A DNA stretch of 64,000 nucleotides from a virus: positions 62,001 to 126,000 of the IMG/VR virus record IMGVR_UViG_3300043395_001986, one strand, 5' to 3'. Position 1 is the first letter of the stretch, and each line of letters opens with the position of its first letter. Shown piece by piece: positions 18,013 to 26,199 of the stretch. The translations under genes and the position numbers were made by a program. A model generated the notes under the pieces. That model saw only the letters and a program-made list of their open reading frames with translations, made no database searches and had not been told where the DNA came from.

Positions 18013-21000
18013 ATGAATAATTTATCCAATTTTTTAGTTGAGCAAATTTTAAAAGAAGCAAAAGAAATGCAGCCTGTGGTTGTATATTCTGGTCGTTTTC
18101 AACCATTTCATAGAGGTCACTATGCAGCATACCAAAGATTAGTATCTAAATTTGGAAGTAATAATGTATTTGTTGCATCATCAAACGCACAGGATGATAC
18201 TAAATCTCCATTTTCTTTTAAAGATAAAAAAGAGATTGCAAATAAAATGTTTGGAATTCCAACTTCTAAATTTGTACAAGTTAAAAACCCATACGCACCG
18301 GAAGAAATATTAAGTAAATTTGATAAAAAGAAAACTTATTATGTGGCAGCAGTTGGTGATAAAGATGCAAGTAGATTAAAAGGTAACTATTTTGTAAAAT
18401 ATACAAATAGTGGTGAGAAAGAAGGGTATTTGGATAAGGGATATTACTATATCATACCACCTGAACAGGATGTATTAAGTGGAACGGAAGTTAGAAACGC
18501 ATTTAAAAAAGGCACCGATAAAGATAAAAAAAAGTTTTTTACAAATGCATTTGGTAAAATGGATAAAGGAATATTTGATTTAGTTAAAAGAAAATTACAA
18601 GAAGAATTTATACCAGGCGGAAAATCAGAGGGCAAAACATTGGAAGATATTGCAAGAAAATATGCCGGTCAATATTATGATTGGAGAAATGTAATGCAGA
18701 TTGTAAAAGAAGAAATGAAAATCGGTATTAAAATTGAAATGGAACACACAACCGATATCAGAATTGCAGCCGAAATTGCAAAAGACCATTTATGGGAAGA
18801 TTTGCATTACTATACTAAACTAAAAAAGGTAGAAGAAGTTGGGATTGGAACAGGTGGTGTTACTGCACTTTACAAAGGTTACCCTGGAAAAGATGAGTTA
18901 AGAGCAAGAATGAAAAAAGTAGCGGATTATAGAAAGAAAACCGATACCGATAAAGAATATTGTTATGACCCAATAAATGAGGCAAGTTCCGATGGAACTG
19001 GATATAGTGAAGAAATTTTAAATCAGACAGTAGAAAATCCTCATACAAAACAAAAAATTAAAGTTAAAACCGCTCTTAATTATTCGGATGCTAAAGATCC
19101 AGGAATGAGAGCAGCCTATAAAGCTGCATTGGCATTAGTACAAAAGAAAGGAGCACAAAAACCAGTAGAACCAAATGGCAAACCAAAAACAGCAAAACAA
19201 GAACCAACAGGTCAAAAAGGAGCAGAAGCACCAACAACCAAATCAGCTTCTACTGAAAAACCTAAAGCCCCAACAAAAGCCGGTGACCAACAAAAAGATG
19301 AACTTCCGAAGAATGGGGTAGAACAGCCACAAGGTCAAGGTGGAGAAGAACAACCTCAACCAAATATATTTAAACCAAGCTCAAATAAAGCAGAATTAAA
19401 ACCTTATGGTGATGACACTAATTCTAAAATAAAAGTATTCAAAGGAAAATCATCAGGAGAAGAAATTAAAACTCTTTCATTTAAAGGCGGTGGATATTTG
19501 TATGGAACTATTCATAGAAATACAAAAATGGTTGATGATATTCTTAATCAAGTTAAAGCAACAATACCGGAAGAAAAGTGGAAAGATATTGTATTTGTGG
19601 GTGAAGGTGGTGCAACCGGAGATGATGGTGAGTTAGTATTTCATGATGAAATGGAATACGCAGCACCTAAATTTAAAGAAATTGGTGCATCAATTGATAC
19701 ATTTGATGGTGATGAATTGGATGTACATAATCCGGATTCCAATTTATATCAAATGCAACTTAAGGCAACAGGTCTTAGCCACTCACAAGTAAAGGCTGGA
19801 AACTGGGCAAGTATGATTGGACAGGGAGAAGGAACGGATACTATGAGTCCAGATATTTTTTTAGATGATGAAGGAAAAAAATTCTTACAAGATTCTGCCA
19901 AAGAAGCAGGATTTAAGCCAATAGAAAATTGGGAAAATCCAACCGAAGATGATAAAGATACGCTTTATAGATTATCATTTCCAGAAGATAATTCCGATAA
20001 AGAAACAAAAGTAAACGATATTCAGGTTGCATTTAATAAAGCTAGAGACCTTAATTTAATTAAAAAAACAAAAGAATTAGCATCACAGGGTAAGATACCA
20101 GTAACAATAGCAGGTGATGGGCACGTTGATTTAGTAGGAAGTGGATTGAAAGTAGCAGGAACTTCAATAGACAAAGAGCCTAAATTACAAGATGTACCGG
20201 AAGATTTTAAAAAGCAAGTTGCCACAAAAATAAACGATTTGCAAAAGATGTTTGATGATGATAAGAAAAATGGAGTAAAAAGAGAAGTATATAATTTATG
20301 TCAAATTTCAGTACCTGGAACAAACTTATACTGCGATGATAACAAAAATATAAAAAGAGATGCAATGCCACAATTCAAAGGAAAACCAATTCCAGGAACC
20401 CCGGCAGCTGAAATGGAATTAAATAAAGATGGTGAAGTTGATACTGAACCAATGTTCAAAAAAATGTTAGCAGATAAGGGAATCAAAGTTACAAATGAAG
20501 AAGTACCTGTTGAATCATTAAAAGCAACACAAAACGAATTAGTTGGACAAAAGGTATTGGGTATGGAAGGAGCATTAGAAGAAAATCCAGAAAATCCAAA
20601 TATAACAGCACCTATATACGTTTCAAATGATGGATATGTGGTTGATGGACATCATAGATGGGCAGCGGTTACATCTTATAACCTTAAACACCCAGATAAA
20701 CCAATACCAATGAAAGTAATGATTATTGATGATACCATTGATAATATTATTCCAATGGCAAATAAATTTGCAGAGGATATGGGTATTGCAGCAAAATCGG
20801 GTTCAGATAAAACAAAAACAGAAAGCTATATTTCATTATCGGATTATTTAGTTAAAACTCTTTTAGAAGATATTAAAAATGAAGATATCCTATTAGAAGG
20901 TGGTGCATATGGACATATGAATCATCCATTTGACATTCAAATGAATCTTACATTTGGAGATTTAAAAAATATTATTAATAATGCATTGGATGGTAATTTG

Positions 21001-22095
21001 GGTGTAGTTAGAGAAAAAACAGATGGTCAAGCCTTAGCAATCAGTTGGAAGAATGGTAGATTAATTGCAGCAAGAAATAAATCACATTTGTCAAATGGTG
21101 GTGCAAATGCATTAGATGCATCTGCGTTATCTGATAAATTTAGTGGTAGAGGACCTTTAGCTGATGCATATAATTTTGCAATGAAAGATTTGGCAAGTGC
21201 AATAAGTTCATTGGGCGAAAAAGATAGAAAAGCAATATTCAAAGATGGTTCTGCGTTTTGTAATCTAGAAGTAATATATCCTAAAAATGCAAATGTAATT
21301 CCATATGGACAAAACTTATTAGTGTTCCATAATGTAGTTGAATATGATATAAAAGGAAACGCAATTGGTGTGGTAAAGGGTGGTGAAAGTAAATTAGCTA
21401 ATATGATTAAAAAAGTAAATGCTGATGTACAATCAAAATATGTAATACAAGGACCACCTATTACAAAATTACCAAAAGATGAAAAATTGAGTTCTCAAAA
21501 AAGTAGATTTAATTCTATGTTATCTAAATTACAATCTGAATTTAAACTATCGGATAGTGATGGTGTAGCAGATTACCACTTTGCTTGGTGGATGAAATTT
21601 GTAAAAGATTCAAAGAAAAAATTATCTCAATTAGAAAAAGAAGGATTAGCAAGAAGATGGGCTTTTGATAACAAATCATTTACAATCAAATCAATCGTTG
21701 ATGAAGATGCTAGAAAATGGGCAGATGGTGTAGATAAAGATGCGAAGGATAAAATTATGAAAGGAAATCTTCGTAAGTTTGAGGATATCTTTTTAGGAGT
21801 AGGCGCGGAAGTTCTTTCATTTATGAGCTCAGTATTAACCGCACAACCAGATAAGGCATTACAATTAATAAAAACATCATTGGATAGTACAATATCACAA
21901 ATCCGCTCACAGGGCTCTGCTGAACAAATTAAAAGATTAGAAAAAGAATTATCTAGATTAAATTCAATTGGTGGATTTGATAAATTAGTTCCAAACGAAG
22001 GATTGGTATTTTTCTACAATGGAAATACATATAAATTAACTGGAACATTTGCTCCTTTAAATCAAATACTAGGAATTTTTAAGTTTGGCAGATAA
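18013..22095 (+). CDS. Giant fusion: NMNAT-like, DUF5661-like, ParB-like and RNA-ligase-like domains
   Basis: The 1360-residue protein joins several units. A cytidylyltransferase-fold domain has VVYSGRFQPFHRGHY (23-37) and VLSGTEVRNAF (154-164), as in nicotinamide-nucleotide adenylyltransferases. A DUF5661-like part (about 200-272) has IEMEHTTDIRIAAEIAKDHL. A Gln/Pro/Lys-rich linker covers 375-455. An unassigned domain (463-640) contains VFVGEGGATGDDGE. A ParB-like part (826-910) has YVVDGHHRWAA. The C-terminus (963-1345) resembles nucleotidyltransferases of the ligase fold, with EKTDG (1001-1005, Lys1002 as likely nucleophile) and FCNLEVIYP. An amphipathic leader starts the protein (SNFLVEQILKEA), and a similar helix (SLSDYLVKTLLED, 941-953) precedes the ligase part, followed by LLE/GG at 960-964, a good site for a gp21-type protease. 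This could be a packaged polyprotein that is ejected with the DNA. Confidence 0.7.
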   Translation: MNNLSNFLVEQILKEAKEMQPVVVYSGRFQPFHRGHYAAYQRLVSKFGSNNVFVASSNAQDDTKSPFSFKDKKEIANKMFGIPTSKFVQVKNPYAPEEILSKFDKKKTYYVAAVGDKDASRLKGNYFVKYTNSGEKEGYLDKGYYYIIPPEQDVLSGTEVRNAFKKGTDKDKKKFFTNAFGKMDKGIFDLVKRKLQEEFIPGGKSEGKTLEDIARKYAGQYYDWRNVMQIVKEEMKIGIKIEMEHTTDIRIAAEIAKDHLWEDLHYYTKLKKVEEVGIGTGGVTALYKGYPGKDELRARMKKVADYRKKTDTDKEYCYDPINEASSDGTGYSEEILNQTVENPHTKQKIKVKTALNYSDAKDPGMRAAYKAALALVQKKGAQKPVEPNGKPKTAKQEPTGQKGAEAPTTKSASTEKPKAPTKAGDQQKDELPKNGVEQPQGQGGEEQPQPNIFKPSSNKAELKPYGDDTNSKIKVFKGKSSGEEIKTLSFKGGGYLYGTIHRNTKMVDDILNQVKATIPEEKWKDIVFVGEGGATGDDGELVFHDEMEYAAPKFKEIGASIDTFDGDELDVHNPDSNLYQMQLKATGLSHSQVKAGNWASMIGQGEGTDTMSPDIFLDDEGKKFLQDSAKEAGFKPIENWENPTEDDKDTLYRLSFPEDNSDKETKVNDIQVAFNKARDLNLIKKTKELASQGKIPVTIAGDGHVDLVGSGLKVAGTSIDKEPKLQDVPEDFKKQVATKINDLQKMFDDDKKNGVKREVYNLCQISVPGTNLYCDDNKNIKRDAMPQFKGKPIPGTPAAEMELNKDGEVDTEPMFKKMLADKGIKVTNEEVPVESLKATQNELVGQKVLGMEGALEENPENPNITAPIYVSNDGYVVDGHHRWAAVTSYNLKHPDKPIPMKVMIIDDTIDNIIPMANKFAEDMGIAAKSGSDKTKTESYISLSDYLVKTLLEDIKNEDILLEGGAYGHMNHPFDIQMNLTFGDLKNIINNALDGNLGVVREKTDGQALAISWKNGRLIAARNKSHLSNGGANALDASALSDKFSGRGPLADAYNFAMKDLASAISSLGEKDRKAIFKDGSAFCNLEVIYPKNANVIPYGQNLLVFHNVVEYDIKGNAIGVVKGGESKLANMIKKVNADVQSKYVIQGPPITKLPKDEKLSSQKSRFNSMLSKLQSEFKLSDSDGVADYHFAWWMKFVKDSKKKLSQLEKEGLARRWAFDNKSFTIKSIVDEDARKWADGVDKDAKDKIMKGNLRKFEDIFLGVGAEVLSFMSSVLTAQPDKALQLIKTSLDSTISQIRSQGSAEQIKRLEKELSRLNSIGGFDKLVPNEGLVFFYNGNTYKLTGTFAPLNQILGIFKFGR

Positions 22096-22100
22096 TTTAT

Positions 22101-22117
22101 ATATTTATATATACAAA
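22101..22117 (+). promoter_or_regulatory. 17-nt intergenic motif, copy 1 of 3
   Basis: ATATTTATATATACAAA occurs here and, base for base, at 57523 and 60731. It starts 31 nt before the ATG at 22132 and is a probable promoter. Confidence 0.5.
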
Positions 22118-22131
22118 TATAAATTAGTTAT

Positions 22132-22827
22132 ATGGCAAAAAGAAAATCGTTTGATGAAAAGAATAAGCACATTCATAAGTCAAGACAAAAAATTATAGAT
22201 ACTGTCTATGGTAGAGCATCGAATACCAAAGATACATTTGGTTGGACACCTGAAGTTGAGAAAAAAAGAGAAGTAGGTGAAAGATGGATAGATAGTGATG
22301 GAAAAGAGTGGGAACAAAAAGATGGATTTAAAATAAGCGTTTCCAAATATGATGATGTTCGTCAATACATAGAATCACTTTCAAATTGTAAAGCAACAGA
22401 TTGTAAAACAATTAAATTAAATTCATATGACCTGAAAATGGTTAGAAGAACAGGATTTTGTTTAGATTGTTTATCAAAAAGAGAAACTGAAATTAGAAGA
22501 TTAAATCTATGGAAAGAATATGAAGATTGGAAAATATCCCAAAATGAAATAGGATATTTTAATGATGTTCTAAATAAGTTAGAGCAGGCATATAAAGATG
22601 CCAAACAAACTACTGAAATTGTAAATGAAGATGGAACATTTGAGAAATGGAATTTTGAAGGAAATATCGAAGATTTGAAAAAAACAATTTTAGATGATAT
22701 TGAAAAAGTTAATAATTTACTAACCGACTTGAGAAATTTGAGGGATGCAAGTTGGGAAAAAATAAAAGATTTATATATTCCTCTATTTATAGAAAACAAT
22801 TATTATGAAAAAACTATTGAACATTAA
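22132..22827 (+). CDS. Hypothetical protein with zinc-ribbon-like Cys pairs, two genes before the terminase
   Basis: A 231-residue charged protein. Two Cys pairs (SNCKATDCKT and TGFCLDCLSKRE, about 83-90 and 105-110) could hold a zinc ion. The C-terminal half is helical (FNDVLNKLEQAYKDA, LKKTILDDIEKVNNLLTDL) and probably a coiled coil. It has the position where T4-like phages may carry a small terminase or packaging factor, but I cannot show similarity to gp16. The last 23 nt overlap the next gene. Confidence 0.6.
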   Translation: MAKRKSFDEKNKHIHKSRQKIIDTVYGRASNTKDTFGWTPEVEKKREVGERWIDSDGKEWEQKDGFKISVSKYDDVRQYIESLSNCKATDCKTIKLNSYDLKMVRRTGFCLDCLSKRETEIRRLNLWKEYEDWKISQNEIGYFNDVLNKLEQAYKDAKQTTEIVNEDGTFEKWNFEGNIEDLKKTILDDIEKVNNLLTDLRNLRDASWEKIKDLYIPLFIENNYYEKTIEH

Positions 22828-23452
22828 GAACATTGCAATAGCAGTTTTGATTGCAATCATTTTATTAGAGTATTTTAATCCAGGTGGCAAAATGCCAGGA
22901 AGAACCATCAGAATTGAAGGTAAGAAGTATGAAGTTATCAAACATGATATAGATACACTTGAAGTTGTTAAAACTAAAGTTGTAACTAAAAAAGGAGCAG
23001 ATATCTATCATGAAACAATTGTTGAGAAAGAAGTTAAAATTCCTGCAATAGTAGATACTGCAGCATTATTAAAAGATTTCTTTGCTAAAAATGTTTACAA
23101 AGATACTTTAAGATTACCTGATTCATTGGGTATGGTAGCAGTAACAGATACTATTACACAAAATAAGATATTGGGTAGAACTTTCAATGCAAGTGTAAAA
23201 CAAAGAGAAATTAAAGAAACTCTTATTGTTAAAGAATTACCTAAAACACAAGTATATTATGGATTCAATGGTGGATTCAATAAAGCAGATGTGGTATCTA
23301 ATATAGGAGCGGGTGTTATAGTAAAGACTAAAAAAGATAAAATTTACCAATTAGGTGCCGGTGTTGCAAATAGAGTAGTAGATGGTACAAATGGTTCATT
23401 ATCTCCATACATCGGTGCAGGTGTATATTGGAAGATTAAGTTGAAAAAATAA
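22805..23452 (+). CDS. Membrane-anchored protein with outer-membrane-like C-terminus
   Basis: The 215-residue protein begins with a basic stretch and one hydrophobic segment (IAIAVLIAIILLEYF, 10-24), which looks like a signal anchor or uncleaved signal. The middle is polar and helical. The C-terminal 75 residues contain alternating beta strands rich in Gly and Tyr (TQVYYGFNGGF, SNIGAGVIVKT, YQLGAGVANRV, YIGAGVYWKIKL), like a small outer-membrane barrel or sheet. An envelope-spanning lysis (spanin-like) protein is one possibility. I do not recognise a named family. It sits directly before terL, with a 2-nt gap. Confidence 0.55.
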   Translation: MKKLLNIKNIAIAVLIAIILLEYFNPGGKMPGRTIRIEGKKYEVIKHDIDTLEVVKTKVVTKKGADIYHETIVEKEVKIPAIVDTAALLKDFFAKNVYKDTLRLPDSLGMVAVTDTITQNKILGRTFNASVKQREIKETLIVKELPKTQVYYGFNGGFNKADVVSNIGAGVIVKTKKDKIYQLGAGVANRVVDGTNGSLSPYIGAGVYWKIKLKK

Positions 23453-23454
23453 TT

Positions 23455-25059
23455 ATGGCTAAAACCCTTAAAGAAGTAATTAGGGAGGAATATGGTAAGT
23501 GTGCGATAGACCCTATTTACTTTATGAGAAAATATTGTAAGATTCAACATCCAATTAAAGGTAAAATTCCATTTGACCTTTACCCATTTCAGGAGGATGT
23601 TTTATCCGATTTCAAAGACAATAGATTTAATATCGTATTGAAATCTCGTCAGCTAGGTATATCTACCTTGGTGGCGGGATTTTCGCTTTGGAAAATGATT
23701 TTTAATAATGACTTTAACGTGTTGGTTATTGCAACAAAACAAGAAGTTGCAAAAAACCTTGTACTTAAAGTTAGAGTTATGAATGAGTTTCTTCCATCTT
23801 GGTTAAAAGTAACTGAACAGGAAGATAACAAACTTTCACTTCGTTTTACAAATGGTTCTCAAATCAAAGCAATTTCATCTAAACCAGATGCAGGACGTTC
23901 AGAAGCGCTATCATTACTTGTATTTGATGAGGCAGCATTCATTGACTATATTGATGATATTTGGACTTCAGCACAATCAACTCTTTCAACGGGTGGTAGT
24001 TGTATTGCACTTTCTACTCCTAATGGTGTGGGTAACTGGTTCCATCAGATGTGGGTAGGTGCTGAAAATCACGAGAATTTATTTAATACAATAAAACTCC
24101 ATTGGACGGTTCATCCTGAAAGAGACCAAAGTTGGAGAGATGAACAAGAAACACAATTAGGAAAAAAAGGAGCGGCACAAGAATGTGATTGTGACTTTAT
24201 TTCAACAGGTGATACTGTCATAGATTCAGAAATTCTTATTAAATATTTAGATAACCATATTCAGGAACCAATAGAGAAAAAAGGATTTGATGGAAACTAT
24301 TGGATATGGAAAAGACCAGATTACACTAAAAATTATTTATTGTGTGCGGACGTAGCGAGAGGCGATGGTGCGGATTTTTCTGCATTTCATGTAATAGAAT
24401 TGGATAGTTGTGAACAAGTTGCCGAATATAAAGGGAAAATAGAACCAACTGAATTTGGTAATTTTTTAGTAATGGCAGCAACCGAATACAATGATGCTTT
24501 ATTGGTTATAGATAATGCAAATATTGGATGGGCAACAATACAAAGAGTTTTGGATAGAGATTATAAAAATTTATTCTATTCAAATGATGATATAAAATAT
24601 GTTGATATAGATACACAATGGACAAATAAATGGTATCGTAAAGAAAAGAATATGACACCTGGGTTTGGTATATCATCAAAAACACGTCCTTTGATTGTTT
24701 CTAAAATAGATAACTATATGAGAGAAACATCTGTTATTTTACATAGTAAAAGATTGATAGATGAATTTTTTGTATTCATATGGGGACCAGCAAGTAGAGC
24801 AGAAGCAATGCGAGGATATAATGATGACCTTATATTTGCATTAGGTATTGGATTGTGGATTAGAGATACTGCATTAAGATTAAAACAAGAAGGAATTGAT
24901 TTAACAAGACAGGCTTTAAATGGCATAACACAAACCAAATATGAAATGTTTTATTCATCAACAGATTTTCAGGAAAATCCATACAAAATGAAAATAGGAG
25001 GACAAGAAGGAGAAGAAGATTTAATGTGGCTAATTGATAGGTCCTCAATTCGTAAATAA
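23455..25059 (+). CDS. terL: Terminase large subunit (gp17-like)
   Basis: The 534-residue packaging motor has an ATPase domain with a Walker A variant VLKSRQLGIST (61-71), Walker B LLVFDEAAF (154-162) and a coupling motif ALSTPNG (185-191). A nuclease domain of the RNase H fold follows, with first Asp299 in LLCADVARGDG, a second acidic residue in LLVIDNANIGW and a third in GYNDDLIFALGIG. It uses ATP to move concatemeric DNA into the prohead and cuts it. It is slightly shorter than T4 gp17 (610). Portal, protease, scaffold and capsid genes lie downstream in T4-like order. Confidence 0.95.
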   Translation: MAKTLKEVIREEYGKCAIDPIYFMRKYCKIQHPIKGKIPFDLYPFQEDVLSDFKDNRFNIVLKSRQLGISTLVAGFSLWKMIFNNDFNVLVIATKQEVAKNLVLKVRVMNEFLPSWLKVTEQEDNKLSLRFTNGSQIKAISSKPDAGRSEALSLLVFDEAAFIDYIDDIWTSAQSTLSTGGSCIALSTPNGVGNWFHQMWVGAENHENLFNTIKLHWTVHPERDQSWRDEQETQLGKKGAAQECDCDFISTGDTVIDSEILIKYLDNHIQEPIEKKGFDGNYWIWKRPDYTKNYLLCADVARGDGADFSAFHVIELDSCEQVAEYKGKIEPTEFGNFLVMAATEYNDALLVIDNANIGWATIQRVLDRDYKNLFYSNDDIKYVDIDTQWTNKWYRKEKNMTPGFGISSKTRPLIVSKIDNYMRETSVILHSKRLIDEFFVFIWGPASRAEAMRGYNDDLIFALGIGLWIRDTALRLKQEGIDLTRQALNGITQTKYEMFYSSTDFQENPYKMKIGGQEGEEDLMWLIDRSSIRK

Positions 25060-25063
25060 TATT

Positions 25064-25074
25064 ATATTTATATA
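25064..25074 (+). promoter_or_regulatory. ATATTTATATA motif before the 78-residue gene
   Basis: It lies in the 37-nt gap after terL, 33 nt before the ATG at 25097. Confidence 0.45.
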
Positions 25075-25096
25075 AATAAGACAAAATATATTAACT

Positions 25097-25333
25097 ATGA
25101 CAAATTATAGAGCATTTAAGAGTGTAGCAGTAACATCAGCAGAATCACCTTATAATATGAAAACAAATGCACCAAAACATTGGGGTATTTTACTTGGAAA
25201 AAATGCAAGTGGAAGTATCACATTAGAAGGTGGTGGAACTATTCTTATGGTAGATATTGATGACCATAATGTTTTTCCTTGCTATGGACAAACATTGTCC
25301 GTATCTAGTGGGACTGTTTATGTACTTCAATAA
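25097..25333 (+). CDS. Small beta-rich hypothetical protein
   Basis: A 78-residue protein with Gly/Ser/Thr-rich strands (GSITLEGGGTILMVDIDD) and an end, GQTLSVSSGTVYVLQ, that suggests a compact beta sandwich or a short repeat unit of the kind seen in head-decoration and fibre-tip proteins. It has its own upstream motif and may be expressed late, perhaps as a minor virion protein. There is no clear family match. Confidence 0.6.
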   Translation: MTNYRAFKSVAVTSAESPYNMKTNAPKHWGILLGKNASGSITLEGGGTILMVDIDDHNVFPCYGQTLSVSSGTVYVLQ

Positions 25334-25343
25334 AAATTAAAAA

Positions 25344-25931
25344 ATGATAAAGTTAAAAACATTATTAAATACCCAAGAAAATGTACAAAATAATTTGTTT
25401 GATACAAATAAATTAAGTATATTTGAAGGATTGGTTTATCATATTAGTAAACAAATTCCATTGGAAGAAAACATTTACAGATATGAAAGCCAAAATTATT
25501 TTAAATTATTTGTTGAAGCTAGAAAATTGTGGAAAGAAGGAATATTAGAAGTAACAAATAAAAATGATTTGTTCTTTTTAGAAAGTAATTTAGGTGAAAC
25601 TGCACTATATGAAGGTAAGCAGGTTTATTTAGATTTTCCGTACATAAACGAAGAAGAAGAAAAAAAAGAACCACTTAATCAACCAAAAAGAGGTGGTCCA
25701 AAAAAATTCTATGTTTATGTTAAGGATGGCGATAGTGTAAAGAAAGTAACATTTGGTGATACAACAGGTCTTTCTGTTAAAATAAATGATTTAGAAGCAT
25801 CTAAAGCATTTGCAGCAAGACATAAATGTGACCAAGAGAAGGATAAAACATCAGCGAATTATTGGGGATGCCATCTACCAAGATACGCAAAACAATTAGG
25901 ACTGGGTAAACCGGCATATAGATATTGGTAA
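25344..25931 (+). CDS. Conserved T4-like phage protein (DUF5872-like), possible packaged protein
   Basis: The 195-residue protein ends with a block that is strongly conserved in many T4-like phages: KKFYVYVKDGDSVKKVTFGD, then TTGLSVKINDLEASKAFAAR, HKCDQEKDKTSANYWGCHL and PRYAKQLGLG. The biochemical role is unknown. The N-terminus MIKLKTLLNTQENVQ is an amphipathic leader, followed by LSIFEGLVYH, whose IFE/G fits the consensus of the prohead protease (I/L-x-E before Gly/Ala). That would be expected for an internal head protein. The family name is recalled, not searched. Confidence 0.7.
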   Translation: MIKLKTLLNTQENVQNNLFDTNKLSIFEGLVYHISKQIPLEENIYRYESQNYFKLFVEARKLWKEGILEVTNKNDLFFLESNLGETALYEGKQVYLDFPYINEEEEKKEPLNQPKRGGPKKFYVYVKDGDSVKKVTFGDTTGLSVKINDLEASKAFAARHKCDQEKDKTSANYWGCHLPRYAKQLGLGKPAYRYW

Positions 25932-25932
25932 T

Positions 25933-26199
25933 ATGAAACCATATAATGAATTTCCGTTAGCGGAAAATGAAAAATTAAGGTTATTTAAAATGGATGTTAA
26001 CGAAGAAGAATTGAGTTGGCATTTGGATGAAAAAGATAGAGAGATTCAAATAATAGAAGGATATGATTGGAAGTTACAATTTGAAAACGAACTTCCAATA
26101 GAATTAAATAAAGGTTTCAATATCAGAATACCAAAACAAACATGGCACAGAGTTTGGAAAGGTACAACTGATTTGATGATAAAAATAAAAGAATTGTAA
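25933..26199 (+). CDS. Small cupin-like protein next to the portal gene
   Basis: An 88-residue single-domain protein with the short cupin pattern SWHLDEKDREIQIIEGYDWKL (about 29-49), then LNKGFNIRIPKQTWHRVWKG (about 58-77), where His residues could bind a metal. Similar small cupins lie beside portal genes in other T4-like phages. The function is unknown. Its stop overlaps the portal start by one base, so the two are probably co-translated. Confidence 0.7.
   Translation: MKPYNEFPLAENEKLRLFKMDVNEEELSWHLDEKDREIQIIEGYDWKLQFENELPIELNKGFNIRIPKQTWHRVWKGTTDLMIKIKEL

Noticed and set aside
22362-22799. 145-residue minus-strand frame opposite the zinc-ribbon-like gene
   Set aside because: Its composition (Phe/Ser/Leu-rich) is what antisense of Lys/Glu-rich coding sequence gives; no neighbours on that strand.
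22805-23452. Calling the membrane-anchored protein a spanin
   Set aside because: The signal anchor and beta C-terminus are compatible, but no lysis partner or lipoprotein box is nearby.
23852-24058. Small + strand frame inside terL
   Set aside because: It lies fully within the Walker B region of the terminase in another frame and has no recognisable features.
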